A stretch of DNA of 64,000 nt from Achromobacter kerstersii (GCF_902859595.1 NZ_CADIJQ010000003.1:186001-250000); one strand, 5' to 3'. Shown: positions 8,692 through 18,280, counted from the stretch's first letter. Program-made: numbers and translations. The notes: generated from the letters alone by a model not told the origin.

Positions 8692-8759
8692 CAACGTTGA
8701 TCTTGATTGCGCAACATTGCTTCGCGCCGCCTCGGGCGCGTACCAACAGGCTTAGAATC

Positions 8760-8816
8760 ATGTTTTTCCCGCTGGCACGAACTACGACCCGGAACTTTCG
8801 CCCTATGTCGCGTTAG
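8760..8816 (+). CDS. Putative threonine leader peptide of thrS
   Basis: An 18-codon ORF starting with ATG at 8760 and ending with TAG at 8814-8816. It encodes M-F-F-P-L-A-R-T-T-T-R-N-F-R-P-M-S-R, with three consecutive threonine codons, ACT-ACG-ACC, at 8781-8789. A weak AGG at 8748-8750 is the only visible ribosome site. It lies between the rfbD terminator and thrS, 64 nt before a perfect intrinsic terminator, the arrangement of a charged-tRNA-sensing attenuator. The ORF is seen directly; the role is inferred. Confidence 0.65.
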   Translation: MFFPLARTTTRNFRPMSR

Positions 8817-8887
8817 TTTTTCGTGCGTCGGGTTTCACCGTGTCAGGTCGGCGGTAGAACTCAGCAAGACAACCAAAAGAACGCGGC
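8807..8887 (+). promoter_or_regulatory. Antiterminator pairing of the thrS attenuator
   Basis: Bases 8807-8814 (GTCGCGTT, covering the last leader codons and the stop) can pair with 8880-8887 (AACGCGGC), the 5' arm of the terminator: eight pairs including one G-U. A tandem G/A mismatch and three further A-U pairs extend it (8817-8819 with 8875-8877). A ribosome stalled on the Thr codons would leave 8807-8814 free; a ribosome reaching the stop codon would mask it and let the terminator form. Confidence 0.6.
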
Positions 8888-8905
8888 TCTCAAGCCGCGT
8901 TTTTC
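8880..8905 (+). terminator. Intrinsic terminator/attenuator in the thrS leader
   Basis: AACGCGGCT-CTCA-AGCCGCGTT is a perfect 9-bp stem with a 4-base loop, followed by TTT-C-G-TTT. It sits 50 bp upstream of the thrS start codon, so it can only act on thrS expression. Confidence 0.85.
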
Positions 8906-8954
8906 GTTTCTGATTTTCGATTTTTAGTTCCAAGAACCCCAGGAAGCACTCCCG

Positions 8955-10907
8955 ATGGTACAGATCACATTGCCCGATGGTTCGCAGCGCCAATATCCGG
9001 GGCCGGTAACGGTTGCCGAAGTGGCGCAATCGATCGGTACGGGCCTGGCCAAAGCCGCCTTGGGCGGCCGCGTAACGGTTGAAGGCTCGGAATCCAAGCT
9101 GGTCGACACCAGCTTTCGCATCGAAGGCGATGCGCGTCTGGCCATCGTTACCGCCAAAGACGCCGACGGCCTGGACCTGATCCGCCACTCCACGGCTCAC
9201 CTGCTGGCCTACGCGGTCAAGCAGCTGTTCCCGGACGCCCAGGTCACCATCGGCCCCGTGATCGACAACGGCTTCTACTACGACTTCTCGTACAAGCGCC
9301 CGTTCACGCCTGAAGACTTGGCCGCCATCGAAAAGAAGATGGCTGAGCTCGTCAAAAAGGACGAAATTGTCACGCGTGAAGAATGGACGCGCGACGACGC
9401 CGTTGAATTCTTCAAGAGCATTGGCGAACAGTACAAGGCCGAGATCATCGCTTCGATTCCGTCGAACGAACCGCTCAGCCTGTACCGCGAAGGCGACTTC
9501 ATCGACCTGTGCCGCGGCCCCCACGTGCCGTCCACGGGCAAGCTGAAGGTCTTCAAGCTGATGAAGGTGGCCGGCGCCTACTGGCGCGGCGACAGCAAGA
9601 ACGAGATGCTCCAGCGCATCTACGGCACCGCCTGGGCCACGAAGGAAGAACAGGAAGCCTACCTGCACATGCTGGAAGAGGCCGAGCGCCGCGACCATCG
9701 CAAGATCGGCCGCGAACTTGACCTGTTCCACTTCCAGGACGAAGCGCCTGGCCTGATCTTCTGGCACCCCAAGGGCTGGGCCCTGTGGCAGCAGGTTGAG
9801 CAGTACATGCGCGCCGTTTACAACAACAACGGCTACCAGGAAGTCAAAGCGCCGCAGATCCTGGATCTGTCGCTGTGGAAGAAGACGGGCCACTGGGACA
9901 ACTATCGTGAAAACATGTTCACGACCGAGTCCGAGAACCGCGTCTATGGCTTGAAGCCGATGAACTGCCCGGGCCACGTGCAGATCTTCAATTCCGGCCT
10001 GCATTCCTACCGCGAGCTGCCCCTGCGCTATGGCGAATTCGGTCAATGCCACCGCAACGAACCTTCGGGCTCGCTGCACGGCATGATGCGCGTGCGCGGA
10101 TTTACGCAAGACGACGGTCACATTTTCTGTACCGAAGAACAGCTCCAGGACGAATGCGCCGACTTCACGGCCCTGCTGCAAAAGGTCTACCGCGACTTCG
10201 GCTTCACCGAAGTGCTGTATAAGGTCGCTACGCGTCCTGAAAAGCGTATCGGCTCGGACGAAGTCTGGGATACGGCCGAACAGGCGCTGATGGAAAGCCT
10301 GCGCCGCACCGGCTGCGAATTCGAAATTTCGCCGGGCGAGGGCGCGTTCTACGGCCCCAAGGTCGAGTACACGCTGAAGGACGCTATTGGCCGTCACTGG
10401 CAATGCGGTACGATTCAGGTCGACTTCTCCATGCCGGTGCGCTTAGGCGCCGAGTACGTGGACCAGAACGACCAGCGCCGTCCGCCGGTTATGCTGCACC
10501 GTGCCATCCTGGGTTCGCTCGAGCGTTTTATCGGTATGCTTATCGAAAACCACGCCGGTGCGATGCCTCCTTGGCTGGCTCCGGTGCAGGCTGTCGTATG
10601 CTGCATTTCTGAACCTTCGGCCGATTATGCGGCTGAAATCACACAAAGCCTGAAAAAACAAGGCTTTAGAGTAGAGTCCGATTTGCGTGGTGAAAAAATC
10701 ACTCGTAAAATCCGGGAGCACAGCCTGCAAAAGGTGCCGTACATTCTTGTCGTCGGCGACAAGGAGAAGCAAAACGGCACCGTAGCCGTACGCGGTCTGG
10801 GCGGATTGGACCTTGGCGCCATCGCATACGACGAGTTCGTCGCGCGATTGTCCGAGGATGTCTCCTCCCGTCGCGACGTCAATCAACCTGATAGCAGTGC
10901 TGCTTAA
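8955..10907 (+). CDS. thrS: Threonyl-tRNA synthetase
   Basis: Class II aminoacyl-tRNA synthetase that charges tRNA-Thr. The 650-residue protein has the TGS domain (about 1-62), the editing domain with H-S-T-A-H-L-L (residue 77 on) that removes mischarged serine, the class II core with the zinc ligand C338 in M-N-C-P-G-H and motif 2 (C-H-R-N-E-P-S-G), and the C-terminal anticodon domain (from about 548). Length equals the usual 640-650. The ATG at 8955 has AGGA 10 nt upstream. Expression is probably set by the threonine attenuator just upstream. infC follows after 20 bp in the same transcript. Confidence 0.98.
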   Translation: MVQITLPDGSQRQYPGPVTVAEVAQSIGTGLAKAALGGRVTVEGSESKLVDTSFRIEGDARLAIVTAKDADGLDLIRHSTAHLLAYAVKQLFPDAQVTIGPVIDNGFYYDFSYKRPFTPEDLAAIEKKMAELVKKDEIVTREEWTRDDAVEFFKSIGEQYKAEIIASIPSNEPLSLYREGDFIDLCRGPHVPSTGKLKVFKLMKVAGAYWRGDSKNEMLQRIYGTAWATKEEQEAYLHMLEEAERRDHRKIGRELDLFHFQDEAPGLIFWHPKGWALWQQVEQYMRAVYNNNGYQEVKAPQILDLSLWKKTGHWDNYRENMFTTESENRVYGLKPMNCPGHVQIFNSGLHSYRELPLRYGEFGQCHRNEPSGSLHGMMRVRGFTQDDGHIFCTEEQLQDECADFTALLQKVYRDFGFTEVLYKVATRPEKRIGSDEVWDTAEQALMESLRRTGCEFEISPGEGAFYGPKVEYTLKDAIGRHWQCGTIQVDFSMPVRLGAEYVDQNDQRRPPVMLHRAILGSLERFIGMLIENHAGAMPPWLAPVQAVVCCISEPSADYAAEITQSLKKQGFRVESDLRGEKITRKIREHSLQKVPYILVVGDKEKQNGTVAVRGLGGLDLGAIAYDEFVARLSEDVSSRRDVNQPDSSAA

Positions 10908-10927
10908 CATTTCTAGGAGCTTTCAAC

Positions 10928-11479
10928 ATCGCCACTGAAAAAGCCAATCGCATCAACGGTGAAATCCGCGTCCCCGAGGTGCGCCTGATAGGTCTGGAAG
11001 GAGAACAGCTGGGCATCGTCAAGATCGCCGACGCGTTCCGTCTTTCCGAGCAAAGCGACGTGGATCTGGTGGAAATCGCGCCGAACGCCGAGCCGCCGGT
11101 CTGCCGTTTGATGGACTACGGTAAGTTCAAGTACCAAGAGCAGAAGCGTCAAGCCGAAGCTCGTTCCAAGCAGAAGGTCATTCAGGTCAAGGAAGTCAAA
11201 TTCCGTCCGGCCACCGACGAGGGCGACTACCAAGTCAAGCTGCGCAACCTGCGCCGCTTCCTCGAAGAGGGCGACAAGGCCAAGGTGACGCTGCGTTTCC
11301 GTGGCCGCGAAATGGCTCACCAGGAACTCGGTATGCGGGTGCTTGAACGTGTGCGCGATGATCTGCTGGAACTTGCCCAGGTCGAAGCCATGCCGAAGCT
11401 CGAAGGCCGTCAGATGGTCATGGTGCTGGCGCCCAAGAAGAAGGCCGTGCCGGTTGGCAAGCCTGAATCGGCGGCCTGA
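10928..11479 (+). CDS. infC: Translation initiation factor IF-3, starting at an AUC codon
   Basis: IF-3 binds the 30S subunit and checks start codons. The N-terminus [13 protein letters not shown] aligns with the family only if translation begins upstream of the first in-frame GTG (10979). The ATC at 10928 lies 8 nt after a perfect AGGAG and gives a 183-residue protein, against 180 in E. coli. Rare AUU or AUC starts are known for infC and let IF-3 repress its own synthesis. Conserved segments include [12 protein letters not shown] and [11 protein letters not shown]. The usual next gene, rpmI, is 8.8 kb away. Confidence 0.95.
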   Translation: MATEKANRINGEIRVPEVRLIGLEGEQLGIVKIADAFRLSEQSDVDLVEIAPNAEPPVCRLMDYGKFKYQEQKRQAEARSKQKVIQVKEVKFRPATDEGDYQVKLRNLRRFLEEGDKAKVTLRFRGREMAHQELGMRVLERVRDDLLELAQVEAMPKLEGRQMVMVLAPKKKAVPVGKPESAA

Positions 11480-11490
11480 GTTCCAGCCGT

Positions 11491-11617
11491 AGCCTTCCCC
11501 GGAAGGCTTGGCCGCTAGACATCCGACCCGCCGTCCACCTCGTGACCGGCGGGTTCGCTTATTGGGCGGCTCTGCGCTACGATGTCATATAGCCGCCTTC
11601 CCGCGAGGGAAGGCGGC
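11491..11617 (+). other. Three consecutive hairpins between infC and gshB
   Basis: Stems: AGCCTTC/GAAGGCT at 11491-11508; ACCCGCCG/CGGCGGGT at 11526-11554; and a perfect 11-bp stem GCCGCCTTCCC/GGGAAGGCGGC with a GCGA loop at 11592-11617, ending 19 bp before the gshB start codon. None has a convincing T-run. They may end infC transcription or shape the gshB 5' region. Confidence 0.6.
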
Positions 11618-11636
11618 GTCCGTTCAGGGTGTCGCG

Positions 11637-12608
11637 ATGCATGTTTTGTTCGTTTTGGATCCCTTGCCGCTGCTCAAAGCGTACAAGGACAGTTCGGTTG
11701 CCATGATGCGTGCCCTGGTGGCGCGCGGGCATACGCTTAGCGTGGCCATGCAGGGCGACCTCTACATCGAGGGCGGCACGGTCAAAGCCGTCACCACGCC
11801 GATCGCGCTGGTGGCTGATGCCGACCTGCACGGCCACGACTGGTGGACGGAGTCCCCCGCCCAAGATCTGCCGCTGGCCGATTTCGGGGCGGTCGTCATG
11901 CGCAAAGACCCGCCTTTCGACATGGAATACGTGTATTCCACGCACTTGCTCGAATACGCCGAGGCCCAAGGCGCCCGCGTGTTCAACAGCGGCGCGGCGA
12001 TTCGCAACCATCCTGAAAAGCTGGCCATCACCGAGATCAGCGAGTTCACCGCGCCCACGCTGGTGACCCGCAACATGGCTCGCCTGAAGGCTTTCCACGA
12101 TACGCACCACGACGTGATCGTGAAGCCGCTGGACGGCATGGGCGGCACGGGCGTGTTCCGCCTGCAGCCCAAGGACCCGAACCTGAACGCCATTTTGGAA
12201 ACGCTGACCGACAACGGCGCGCGCACCATCATGGCTCAGCGTTACATCCCCGATATCGTCAAGGGCGACAAGCGGATTTTGCTGATTGGCGGAAAACCCG
12301 TGCCGTATTCGCTGGCGCGTATTCCGCTGGCCGGCGAAACCCGCGGCAATCTGGCCGCAGGCGGCCGTGGCGTGGCGCAGGAATTGTCGCCGCGCGACCG
12401 CGAAATCGCCGAAGCCGTGGCTCCCAAGCTGGCGGCTCGCGGCCTGCTGCTGGTGGGCCTGGACGTCATTGGCGATTACGTCACCGAAGTGAATGTCACC
12501 AGCCCCACCTGTTTCGTAGAGATTGCCGAACAGACCGGTTTCGATGTCGCGCGCATGTTCGTCCAGGCGCTTGAAAACGCCGTGGCGACCACTGCCACCG
12601 CGGCCTGA
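11637..12608 (+). CDS. gshB: Glutathione synthetase
   Basis: ATP-grasp ligase joining gamma-glutamylcysteine and glycine, the last step of glutathione synthesis. The 323-residue protein has the GshB N-terminal domain (V-L-F-V-L-D-P-L-P-L-L-K-A-Y-K-D-S-S) and the glycine-rich ATP loop K163-P-L-D-G-M-G-G-T-G. The C-terminal E-V-N-V-T-S-P-T segment holds metal ligands. The ATG at 11637 is the start expected from the family; the open frame further upstream contains the hairpins. EIIA, HPr and EI genes follow at short spacing, an order common in betaproteobacteria; gshA is not in the window. Confidence 0.96.
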   Translation: MHVLFVLDPLPLLKAYKDSSVAMMRALVARGHTLSVAMQGDLYIEGGTVKAVTTPIALVADADLHGHDWWTESPAQDLPLADFGAVVMRKDPPFDMEYVYSTHLLEYAEAQGARVFNSGAAIRNHPEKLAITEISEFTAPTLVTRNMARLKAFHDTHHDVIVKPLDGMGGTGVFRLQPKDPNLNAILETLTDNGARTIMAQRYIPDIVKGDKRILLIGGKPVPYSLARIPLAGETRGNLAAGGRGVAQELSPRDREIAEAVAPKLAARGLLLVGLDVIGDYVTEVNVTSPTCFVEIAEQTGFDVARMFVQALENAVATTATAA

Positions 12609-12625
12609 TCTCTCTGGAATCCGTC

Positions 12626-13027
12626 ATGACCACGGGTATTGTTATCGTCGTGCACGCGCCTTTGGGCGCGGCGATGCGCGAGTGCGCCAGCCACGTCATG
12701 GGCAACCTTGACGGCATGCTGGCCATTCACGATATCCAGCCTGAAGACCGTCCGGACGATTTGGCGCCGGACGTCCTGAAGGACATTCTTGAGCAGGACC
12801 ACGGCGCCGGTGTTCTGGTGCTGACGGATCTGATCGGCGCGACGCCCGCAAATATCTCCAAGCGCGCCGTCGCCGATGCGCAAGCACAAGGCATTCAATG
12901 CTGCGTGCTGGCAGGTTTGAATACCCCGATGCTGCTGCGCGCTTTGACATATCGCAATCTGCCGTTGGCTGATACGCGCGAAAAGGCGCTGGCCGGCGGA
13001 GTGCAGGGCGTCTTGCGTGTAGACTGA
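12626..13027 (+). CDS. PTS EIIA component, mannose/ManX-like
   Basis: A 133-residue phosphocarrier of the mannose-type EIIA family. The likely phosphorylated residue is H10 in I-V-I-V-V-H-A-P-L-G. It lies 17 bp after gshB and ahead of ptsH-ptsI. No sugar-specific EIIB, EIIC or EIID gene is present, so the phosphorelay EI-HPr-EIIA is probably regulatory rather than for sugar import, as inferred for many betaproteobacteria. Confidence 0.9.
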   Translation: MTTGIVIVVHAPLGAAMRECASHVMGNLDGMLAIHDIQPEDRPDDLAPDVLKDILEQDHGAGVLVLTDLIGATPANISKRAVADAQAQGIQCCVLAGLNTPMLLRALTYRNLPLADTREKALAGGVQGVLRVD

Positions 13028-13109
13028 CGGGCGGGAATTTGCCCTATTATGTCGGCTGGCAATCCAAGCCGAAGAGCGGTTAGCGGTTTGGTTTGTTGCT
13101 GCGATCAAC

Positions 13110-13130
13110 ACTGCGGCGTTAATCCGCAGT
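13110..13130 (+). other. Hairpin upstream of ptsH
   Basis: ACTGCGG and CCGCAGT form a perfect 7-bp stem around a 7-base loop, 13 bp before the ptsH start codon. No T-run follows, so it is more likely a translational or operator element than a terminator. Confidence 0.4.
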
Positions 13131-13143
13131 CATAATATTTCCT

Positions 13144-13413
13144 ATGCCTACAAAAGACATCGTCATCAGCAATAAATTGGGTTTGCATGCGCGGGCCGCC
13201 GCCAAGCTGACGCAACTGGCCAGCAAGTTCTCAAGCGAGATCTTTATCTCGCGTGGCGCGCAGCGCGTGAACGCCAAGAGCATCATGGGCGTCATGATGT
13301 TGGCGGCCGGGCTGGGCGTGACGGTCAAACTGGAGGCTTCCGGCGGCGACGCCGATCAAGCCCTTTCCGAAATCGAAACCTTGTTCGACAGCAAATTCGG
13401 TGAGCAGGAATAG
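13144..13413 (+). CDS. ptsH: Phosphocarrier protein HPr
   Basis: An 89-residue cytoplasmic phosphocarrier that passes phosphate from EI to EIIA. The active histidine is H15 in G-L-H-A-R-A, and S46 in the S-I-M-G-V-M-M-L segment sits where HPr kinase acts in species that have it. Size and both motifs are standard. It follows the EIIA gene by 116 bp and overlaps the EI gene by 14 bp. Confidence 0.97.
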   Translation: MPTKDIVISNKLGLHARAAAKLTQLASKFSSEIFISRGAQRVNAKSIMGVMMLAAGLGVTVKLEASGGDADQALSEIETLFDSKFGEQE

Positions 13414-15226
13414 AAACTCCCATGAATCCGCCAGCCTGAGCGTTGCTGAGGCTGGCGCGTCTACGACCCCGAACAATGCTCACGACGGAGCTGGCCCTGC
13501 CAGCCCCGTCGTTTGTCTTTATGGCAAAGGCGTTGCGAAGGGATATGCCATCGGACGCGCCGTCGTCATGGGCGCCGCTGCCTTGGAAGTGGCGCACTAC
13601 CGGATATCGCCCGAGGATGTGCCCGCCGAAAGCAGCCGCCTGACTGAGGCCCTGGCTTCGGCGCAGCACGAATTGCTGCTGTTGGCCGACACCTTGCCGG
13701 CCGATGCGCCGCGCGAGCTGGGCGCCATGCTGAACGTGCACAGCCTGCTGTTGGGCGACCCGCTATTGGCCGAGCAGACGCTGGCTCTGATCGCCGAACG
13801 ACACTACAACGCCGAATGGGCGCTGACGACGCAAGGCCAGATTCTTGGCCAGCAGTTTGACGCCATGGAAGACGAGTACCTGCGCGAGCGCGGGGCTGAT
13901 GTCCGCCAAGTCATCGAGCGCGTGCTGCACGTGCTGTCCGGCACGTCGGCGATCTTGCCCGACATGTCGCACATGGGCGGCGACGATGCGCTGGTGGTGG
14001 TGGCGCACGATATCTCGCCGGCCGACATGCTGCGCTTGCGCGGTGGGCGCTTTGCGGCCTTCGTGACCGACCTGGGTGGCCCCACGTCGCACACGGCCAT
14101 CGTAGCCCGCAGCATGGGCGTGCCTGCCGTGGTGGCCATGGGCAACGTGCGCGAATTGGTTCGCGACGGCGACATGCTGATCATCGACGGCGCGGCCGGC
14201 GCCGTGGTCGTCAATCCGTCGGACCGCATTCTTCAGGAATACCGCCGCCGTCAGGCTGTATATGCCGACGAGCGCGCCGAACTCGGCCTGCTGCGTGATG
14301 AACCTTCGGTCACGCTGGATGGTATCGATATCGTCCTGCACGCCAATATCGAACTGCCCGAAGAGGCCGCGCTGGCGCTGGCTTCGGGTGCGCATGGCAT
14401 TGGCCTGTTCCGTAGCGAATTCCTCTTCATGGGTCGCCCGGACCTGCCTGGCGAAGAAGAACAGTACGAAGCCTATTCTTCGGTGGTGAAGGTGATGGCG
14501 GGCCGGCCCGTCACAATTCGCACGTTGGATATCGGGTCGGACAAAACGCTGGATGGTGAAGCCACCGTGGCCACCAACCCGGCGTTGGGGCAACGCGCCA
14601 TCCGGTATTGCCTGGCGCGTCCGGAAATGTTCGCGACGCAGTTACGCGCCATTCTGCGGGCGTCGGCTCACGGTCCTGTGCGGCTGCTGATCCCCATGAT
14701 TGCGCACATGCATGAAGTGGTGGCGACCAAGGCAGCCATCGAATCCGCACGGCGCGAACTCGATGCGCGCGGTCAAGCCTACGCGCCGCACATGGAAGTG
14801 GGCGCCATGGTCGAGGTGCCCGCCATCGCGATTGCAATCGAACCGTTTGCCCAGGCGCTGGATTTCCTGTCGATCGGCACGAACGATCTCATCCAATACA
14901 CCTTGGCGATCGACCGCGGCGACCACGATGTGGCCGCGCTCTACGATCCGCTGCATCCCGCTGTGCTGCGCCTGGTGGCCAATACCATCAATGCGGGTGA
15001 GCGGGCGGGCAAGCCAGTTGCGGTCTGCGGCGAAATGGCGGGCGATTCGCGCATGACGCGCTTGCTGCTGGGCTTGGGGCTGACCGAGTTCTCGATGCAT
15101 CCGCAGCAGTTGCTGGACGTGAAGCGTGAAGTGCGCCGCGCGCATTCCAACGCGTTGCGCATCAAGGTGGCGACGGCGCTGAACCGCGCCTTGCCCGTTG
15201 ATCTGGATGCGCTTGATCCGGCTTGA
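13400..15226 (+). CDS. ptsI: Phosphoenolpyruvate-protein phosphotransferase (enzyme I)
   Basis: Enzyme I takes phosphate from phosphoenolpyruvate and gives it to HPr. The 608-residue frame holds the active-site histidine H231 in G-G-P-T-S-H-T-A-I-V-A-R-S-M-G, the PEP-binding barrel (G-L-F-R-S-E-F-L-F-M and V-C-G-E-M-A) and the family C-terminus. The GTG at 13400 lies inside the end of ptsH. The protein aligns with the family only from about residue 37, so the first 36 residues (rich in Ser, Ala and Asn) are an extension or the true start is unusual; no ATG, GTG or TTG closer to residue 37 is evident. A strong terminator follows. Confidence 0.95.
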   Translation: MSRNRNSHESASLSVAEAGASTTPNNAHDGAGPASPVVCLYGKGVAKGYAIGRAVVMGAAALEVAHYRISPEDVPAESSRLTEALASAQHELLLLADTLPADAPRELGAMLNVHSLLLGDPLLAEQTLALIAERHYNAEWALTTQGQILGQQFDAMEDEYLRERGADVRQVIERVLHVLSGTSAILPDMSHMGGDDALVVVAHDISPADMLRLRGGRFAAFVTDLGGPTSHTAIVARSMGVPAVVAMGNVRELVRDGDMLIIDGAAGAVVVNPSDRILQEYRRRQAVYADERAELGLLRDEPSVTLDGIDIVLHANIELPEEAALALASGAHGIGLFRSEFLFMGRPDLPGEEEQYEAYSSVVKVMAGRPVTIRTLDIGSDKTLDGEATVATNPALGQRAIRYCLARPEMFATQLRAILRASAHGPVRLLIPMIAHMHEVVATKAAIESARRELDARGQAYAPHMEVGAMVEVPAIAIAIEPFAQALDFLSIGTNDLIQYTLAIDRGDHDVAALYDPLHPAVLRLVANTINAGERAGKPVAVCGEMAGDSRMTRLLLGLGLTEFSMHPQQLLDVKREVRRAHSNALRIKVATALNRALPVDLDALDPA

Positions 15227-15258
15227 TCCCATTTGATCCGCTCCACCCCGGACAGTAG

Positions 15259-15285
15259 AACGCCCCGATTCGGGGCGTTTTTTTG
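15259..15285 (+). terminator. Rho-independent terminator of ptsI
   Basis: ACGCCCCG-ATT-CGGGGCGT stem followed by seven T. It ends the gshB-EIIA-ptsHI transcript. Confidence 0.92.
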
Positions 15286-15299
15286 TCTTCGCGCAACGC

Positions 15300-15330
15300 A
15301 AAAAAAAGCGCCGGGATGTGATCCCGGCGC
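15300..15330 (-). terminator. Rho-independent terminator of amtB
   Basis: On the minus strand, GCGCCGGGAT-CAC-ATCCCGGCGC is a perfect 10-bp stem followed by eight T. It lies 48 bp after the amtB stop, back to back with the ptsI terminator. Confidence 0.92.
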
Positions 15331-15377
15331 CGTTTCTTGCCGGCCCGCCACATTTTGCGGCGGGCCGAGATACCGCA

Positions 15378-16616
15378 TTAGCTGTGATACGCCGATTCGC
15401 CGTGGCTCGTGACGTCCAGGCCTTCGCGCTCCTGGTCTTCCGGCACACGCATGCCGCACAGGGCATTGGCGATCTTGTAGGCAATCCACGCCACCACGCC
15501 GGACCAGACGATGGTCAGCAGCACGCCTTCCAGCTGGACCCACAGTTGGTGGGCGATCATGCCAGGCTCAGCCAGGCCGGGGCCACCGAGGACTTGCGCG
15601 TTGAACACGCCGGTCAGCAGGGCGCCGACGATACCGCCCACGCCGTGGATGCCGAACACATCCAGTGCGTCATCGGCACGCAGCATGCGCTTCAGGCCAT
15701 TCACACCCCAGACGCAGACGATACCGGCAACCACGCCGATGATCAGTGCGCCCACCGGGCCAACCAGGCCGGCGGCGGGGGTGATGCCCACCAGGCCGGC
15801 AATCGCGCCGGAGGCGGCGCCCAGCATCGAGGGCTTGCCCTTGATGGCCCATTCCGTGAACAGCCAGGCCAGCACCGCACCCGCCGTGGCGATCATCGTG
15901 TTGAAGAAGGCCAGGGTGGCGTTCTCGTTGGCGGCCAGCGCCGAACCCGCGTTGAAACCGAACCAGCCCACCCACAGCAGGGCGGCGCCGATAAACGTCA
16001 TCGGCAGGTTGTGCGGCTGCATGGCTTCGCGGCCGTAGCCCACACGCTTGCCGACCACATATGCGCCCACCAGACCGGCCACGCCAGCATTGATGTGCAC
16101 CACGGTGCCGCCGGCAAAGTCCAGTGCGCCCTTGGCATTGAGCAGGCCCGGCGCCGTTTCGGACGCGAACCACACCATGTGGGCGATGGGAATGTAGGCG
16201 AACGTGAACCAGATCACCGTAAACACCAGCACCCCGGAGAAGCGGGCGCGTTCAGCAAAGCTGCCCACGATCAGCGCGCAGGTGATGCCGGCGAACGTGG
16301 CCTGGAACGAGGCGAACAGCAGCTCGGTCAAGGTGTTCGACATGGCGTACTTGCCGTCAGCCGGTGTGAACATGCCAGAGAAGAAGGCGCGCGACAGGCC
16401 GCCGAAGAAGGCGTTGCCCTCGGTGAATGCAAGGGAATAGCCGTAGATGAACCAGAGAACCAGGCCCAGCACAAACGTGCACAGCACTTGGAGCAACACC
16501 GACAGCACGTTCTTGCTGCGTACCAGGCCGCCATAGAACAACGCCAGACCGGGTACGGCCATCATCAATACAAGCAGGGTAGAGACGAGCAACCAGGAGA
16601 TATCTGCTTTATCCAT
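15378..16616 (-). CDS. amtB: Ammonium transporter
   Basis: Inner-membrane ammonium channel of the Amt/Rh family, 412 residues with about 11 hydrophobic helices. The Amt signature F-A-G-G-T-V-V-H-I-N-A-G-V-A-G-L (with a twin-histidine member) and the later H-G-V-G-G-I-V-G-A segment are visible. There is no long N-terminal signal extension; the protein begins M-D-K-A-D-I-S-W. It is the second gene after glnK, 32 bp downstream, the classic pairing in which the PII protein plugs AmtB when nitrogen is plentiful. A sigma54 promoter precedes glnK. Confidence 0.96.
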   Translation of the reverse strand: MDKADISWLLVSTLLVLMMAVPGLALFYGGLVRSKNVLSVLLQVLCTFVLGLVLWFIYGYSLAFTEGNAFFGGLSRAFFSGMFTPADGKYAMSNTLTELLFASFQATFAGITCALIVGSFAERARFSGVLVFTVIWFTFAYIPIAHMVWFASETAPGLLNAKGALDFAGGTVVHINAGVAGLVGAYVVGKRVGYGREAMQPHNLPMTFIGAALLWVGWFGFNAGSALAANENATLAFFNTMIATAGAVLAWLFTEWAIKGKPSMLGAASGAIAGLVGITPAAGLVGPVGALIIGVVAGIVCVWGVNGLKRMLRADDALDVFGIHGVGGIVGALLTGVFNAQVLGGPGLAEPGMIAHQLWVQLEGVLLTIVWSGVVAWIAYKIANALCGMRVPEDQEREGLDVTSHGESAYHS

Positions 16617-16648
16617 TTTCAGGCTCCAATGAGTCTTTCTTTATTTAT

Positions 16649-17527
<879 letters not shown>

Positions 17528-17837
17528 ATGAAGAGTCAACGCAAGTTAATCGGCGTGTTGGCGCTGGCCGCGTCAATAGGGGTACTGGCCGGCTGCGTCG
17601 CCTCCCGTGGCAAGTGCGGCAGCGGTGCCGGCGGAGTGCGAAGCGTATCTGGCCAAGGTCAACGCATGCATGGATAAATTAGGCAGCAGCAACCCGGCCG
17701 CAGCCAGCATCAAGCAGCAGCTTGATGCGGCCAAAACGCAGTGGGCGTCCATTCCCGACAAGACGCAGTTGGCGGCGCAATGCAAGCAGTCGTCAGATAT
17801 GTTCGCGCAATCGGCAAGCCAGATGGGCTGCCCGTAA
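17528..17837 (+). pseudogene. Small lipoprotein gene interrupted by a frameshift
   Basis: The ATG at 17528 follows a GAAAGAGGA site and encodes a lipoprotein signal (M-K-S-Q-R-K-L-I-G-V-L-A-L-A-A-S-I-G-V-L) ending in the lipobox L-A-G-C. Immediately after that cysteine the frame becomes incoherent. The +1 frame, from about 17598 to the stop at 17837, encodes a sensible helical domain: A-E-C-E-A-Y-L-A-K-V-N-A-C-M-D-K-L and a later L-A-A-Q-C-K-Q-S. Joined with one base removed, the parts give a protein of about 102 residues with four cysteines after the lipobox. This is either a true frameshift or a sequencing error in a GC-rich stretch near 17597. Confidence 0.7.
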
Positions 17838-18004
17838 CGATGTTGGTAGGGGGTTGCCGCCATGGCAGCCCGGTTTTCTCCTGTGCTTTGATGGGCGGTC
17901 ACCGCATGCGGCCCGCCCTCTTTTTTTGCATAATCCTTTTCGGACTTCTGCGCCGGATCGGCAAAGCACTACACTTGAGGCATCAAGAACACAGAGAGGC
18001 CGCT

Positions 18005-18256
18005 ATGAACAATCGCACCCAATGGATGGAAGACATCCAGAAGAATATTTCCGACCTGATCGCCCGCAGCCCGGCCGCCGACGTTGAAAAGAACGTGCGC
18101 GCGATGATGGCTCAAGCCTTCACCAAGATGGATCTGGTCACCCGCGAAGAATTCGACGTGCAGGCGGATTTGCTTGCCCGTACACGCGCCAAGGTTGATC
18201 AATTGGCGGCGCAAGTGCAGCAGCTGGAGTCGCGTTTGTCGGCCCTGGACAAGTAA
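18005..18256 (+). CDS. ubiK: UbiK (YqiC/BMFP family) ubiquinone biosynthesis accessory factor
   Basis: An 83-residue helical protein with a C-terminal coiled coil (V-D-Q-L-A-A-Q-V-Q-Q-L-E-S-R-L-S-A-L), the hallmark of the YqiC/UbiK family. Family members form trimers and help aerobic ubiquinone synthesis by binding UbiJ. The central segment M-D-L-V-T-R-E-E-F-D-V-Q matches the family. The start at 18005 has a GAGAGG site. A terminator follows, and comM lies downstream, a common pairing in betaproteobacteria. Confidence 0.9.
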   Translation: MNNRTQWMEDIQKNISDLIARSPAADVEKNVRAMMAQAFTKMDLVTREEFDVQADLLARTRAKVDQLAAQVQQLESRLSALDK

Positions 18257-18280
18257 GCTGGCGCCTGTCGTAGGAATATC

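Noticed and set aside
8637-8700. Second leader peptide upstream of the rfbD terminator
   Set aside because: The short frames there contain no run of Thr codons and end before any matched antiterminator.
8753-8758. TAGAAT as the thrS promoter -10
   Set aside because: It would start RNA after the leader-peptide ATG, and no -35 lies at the right distance.
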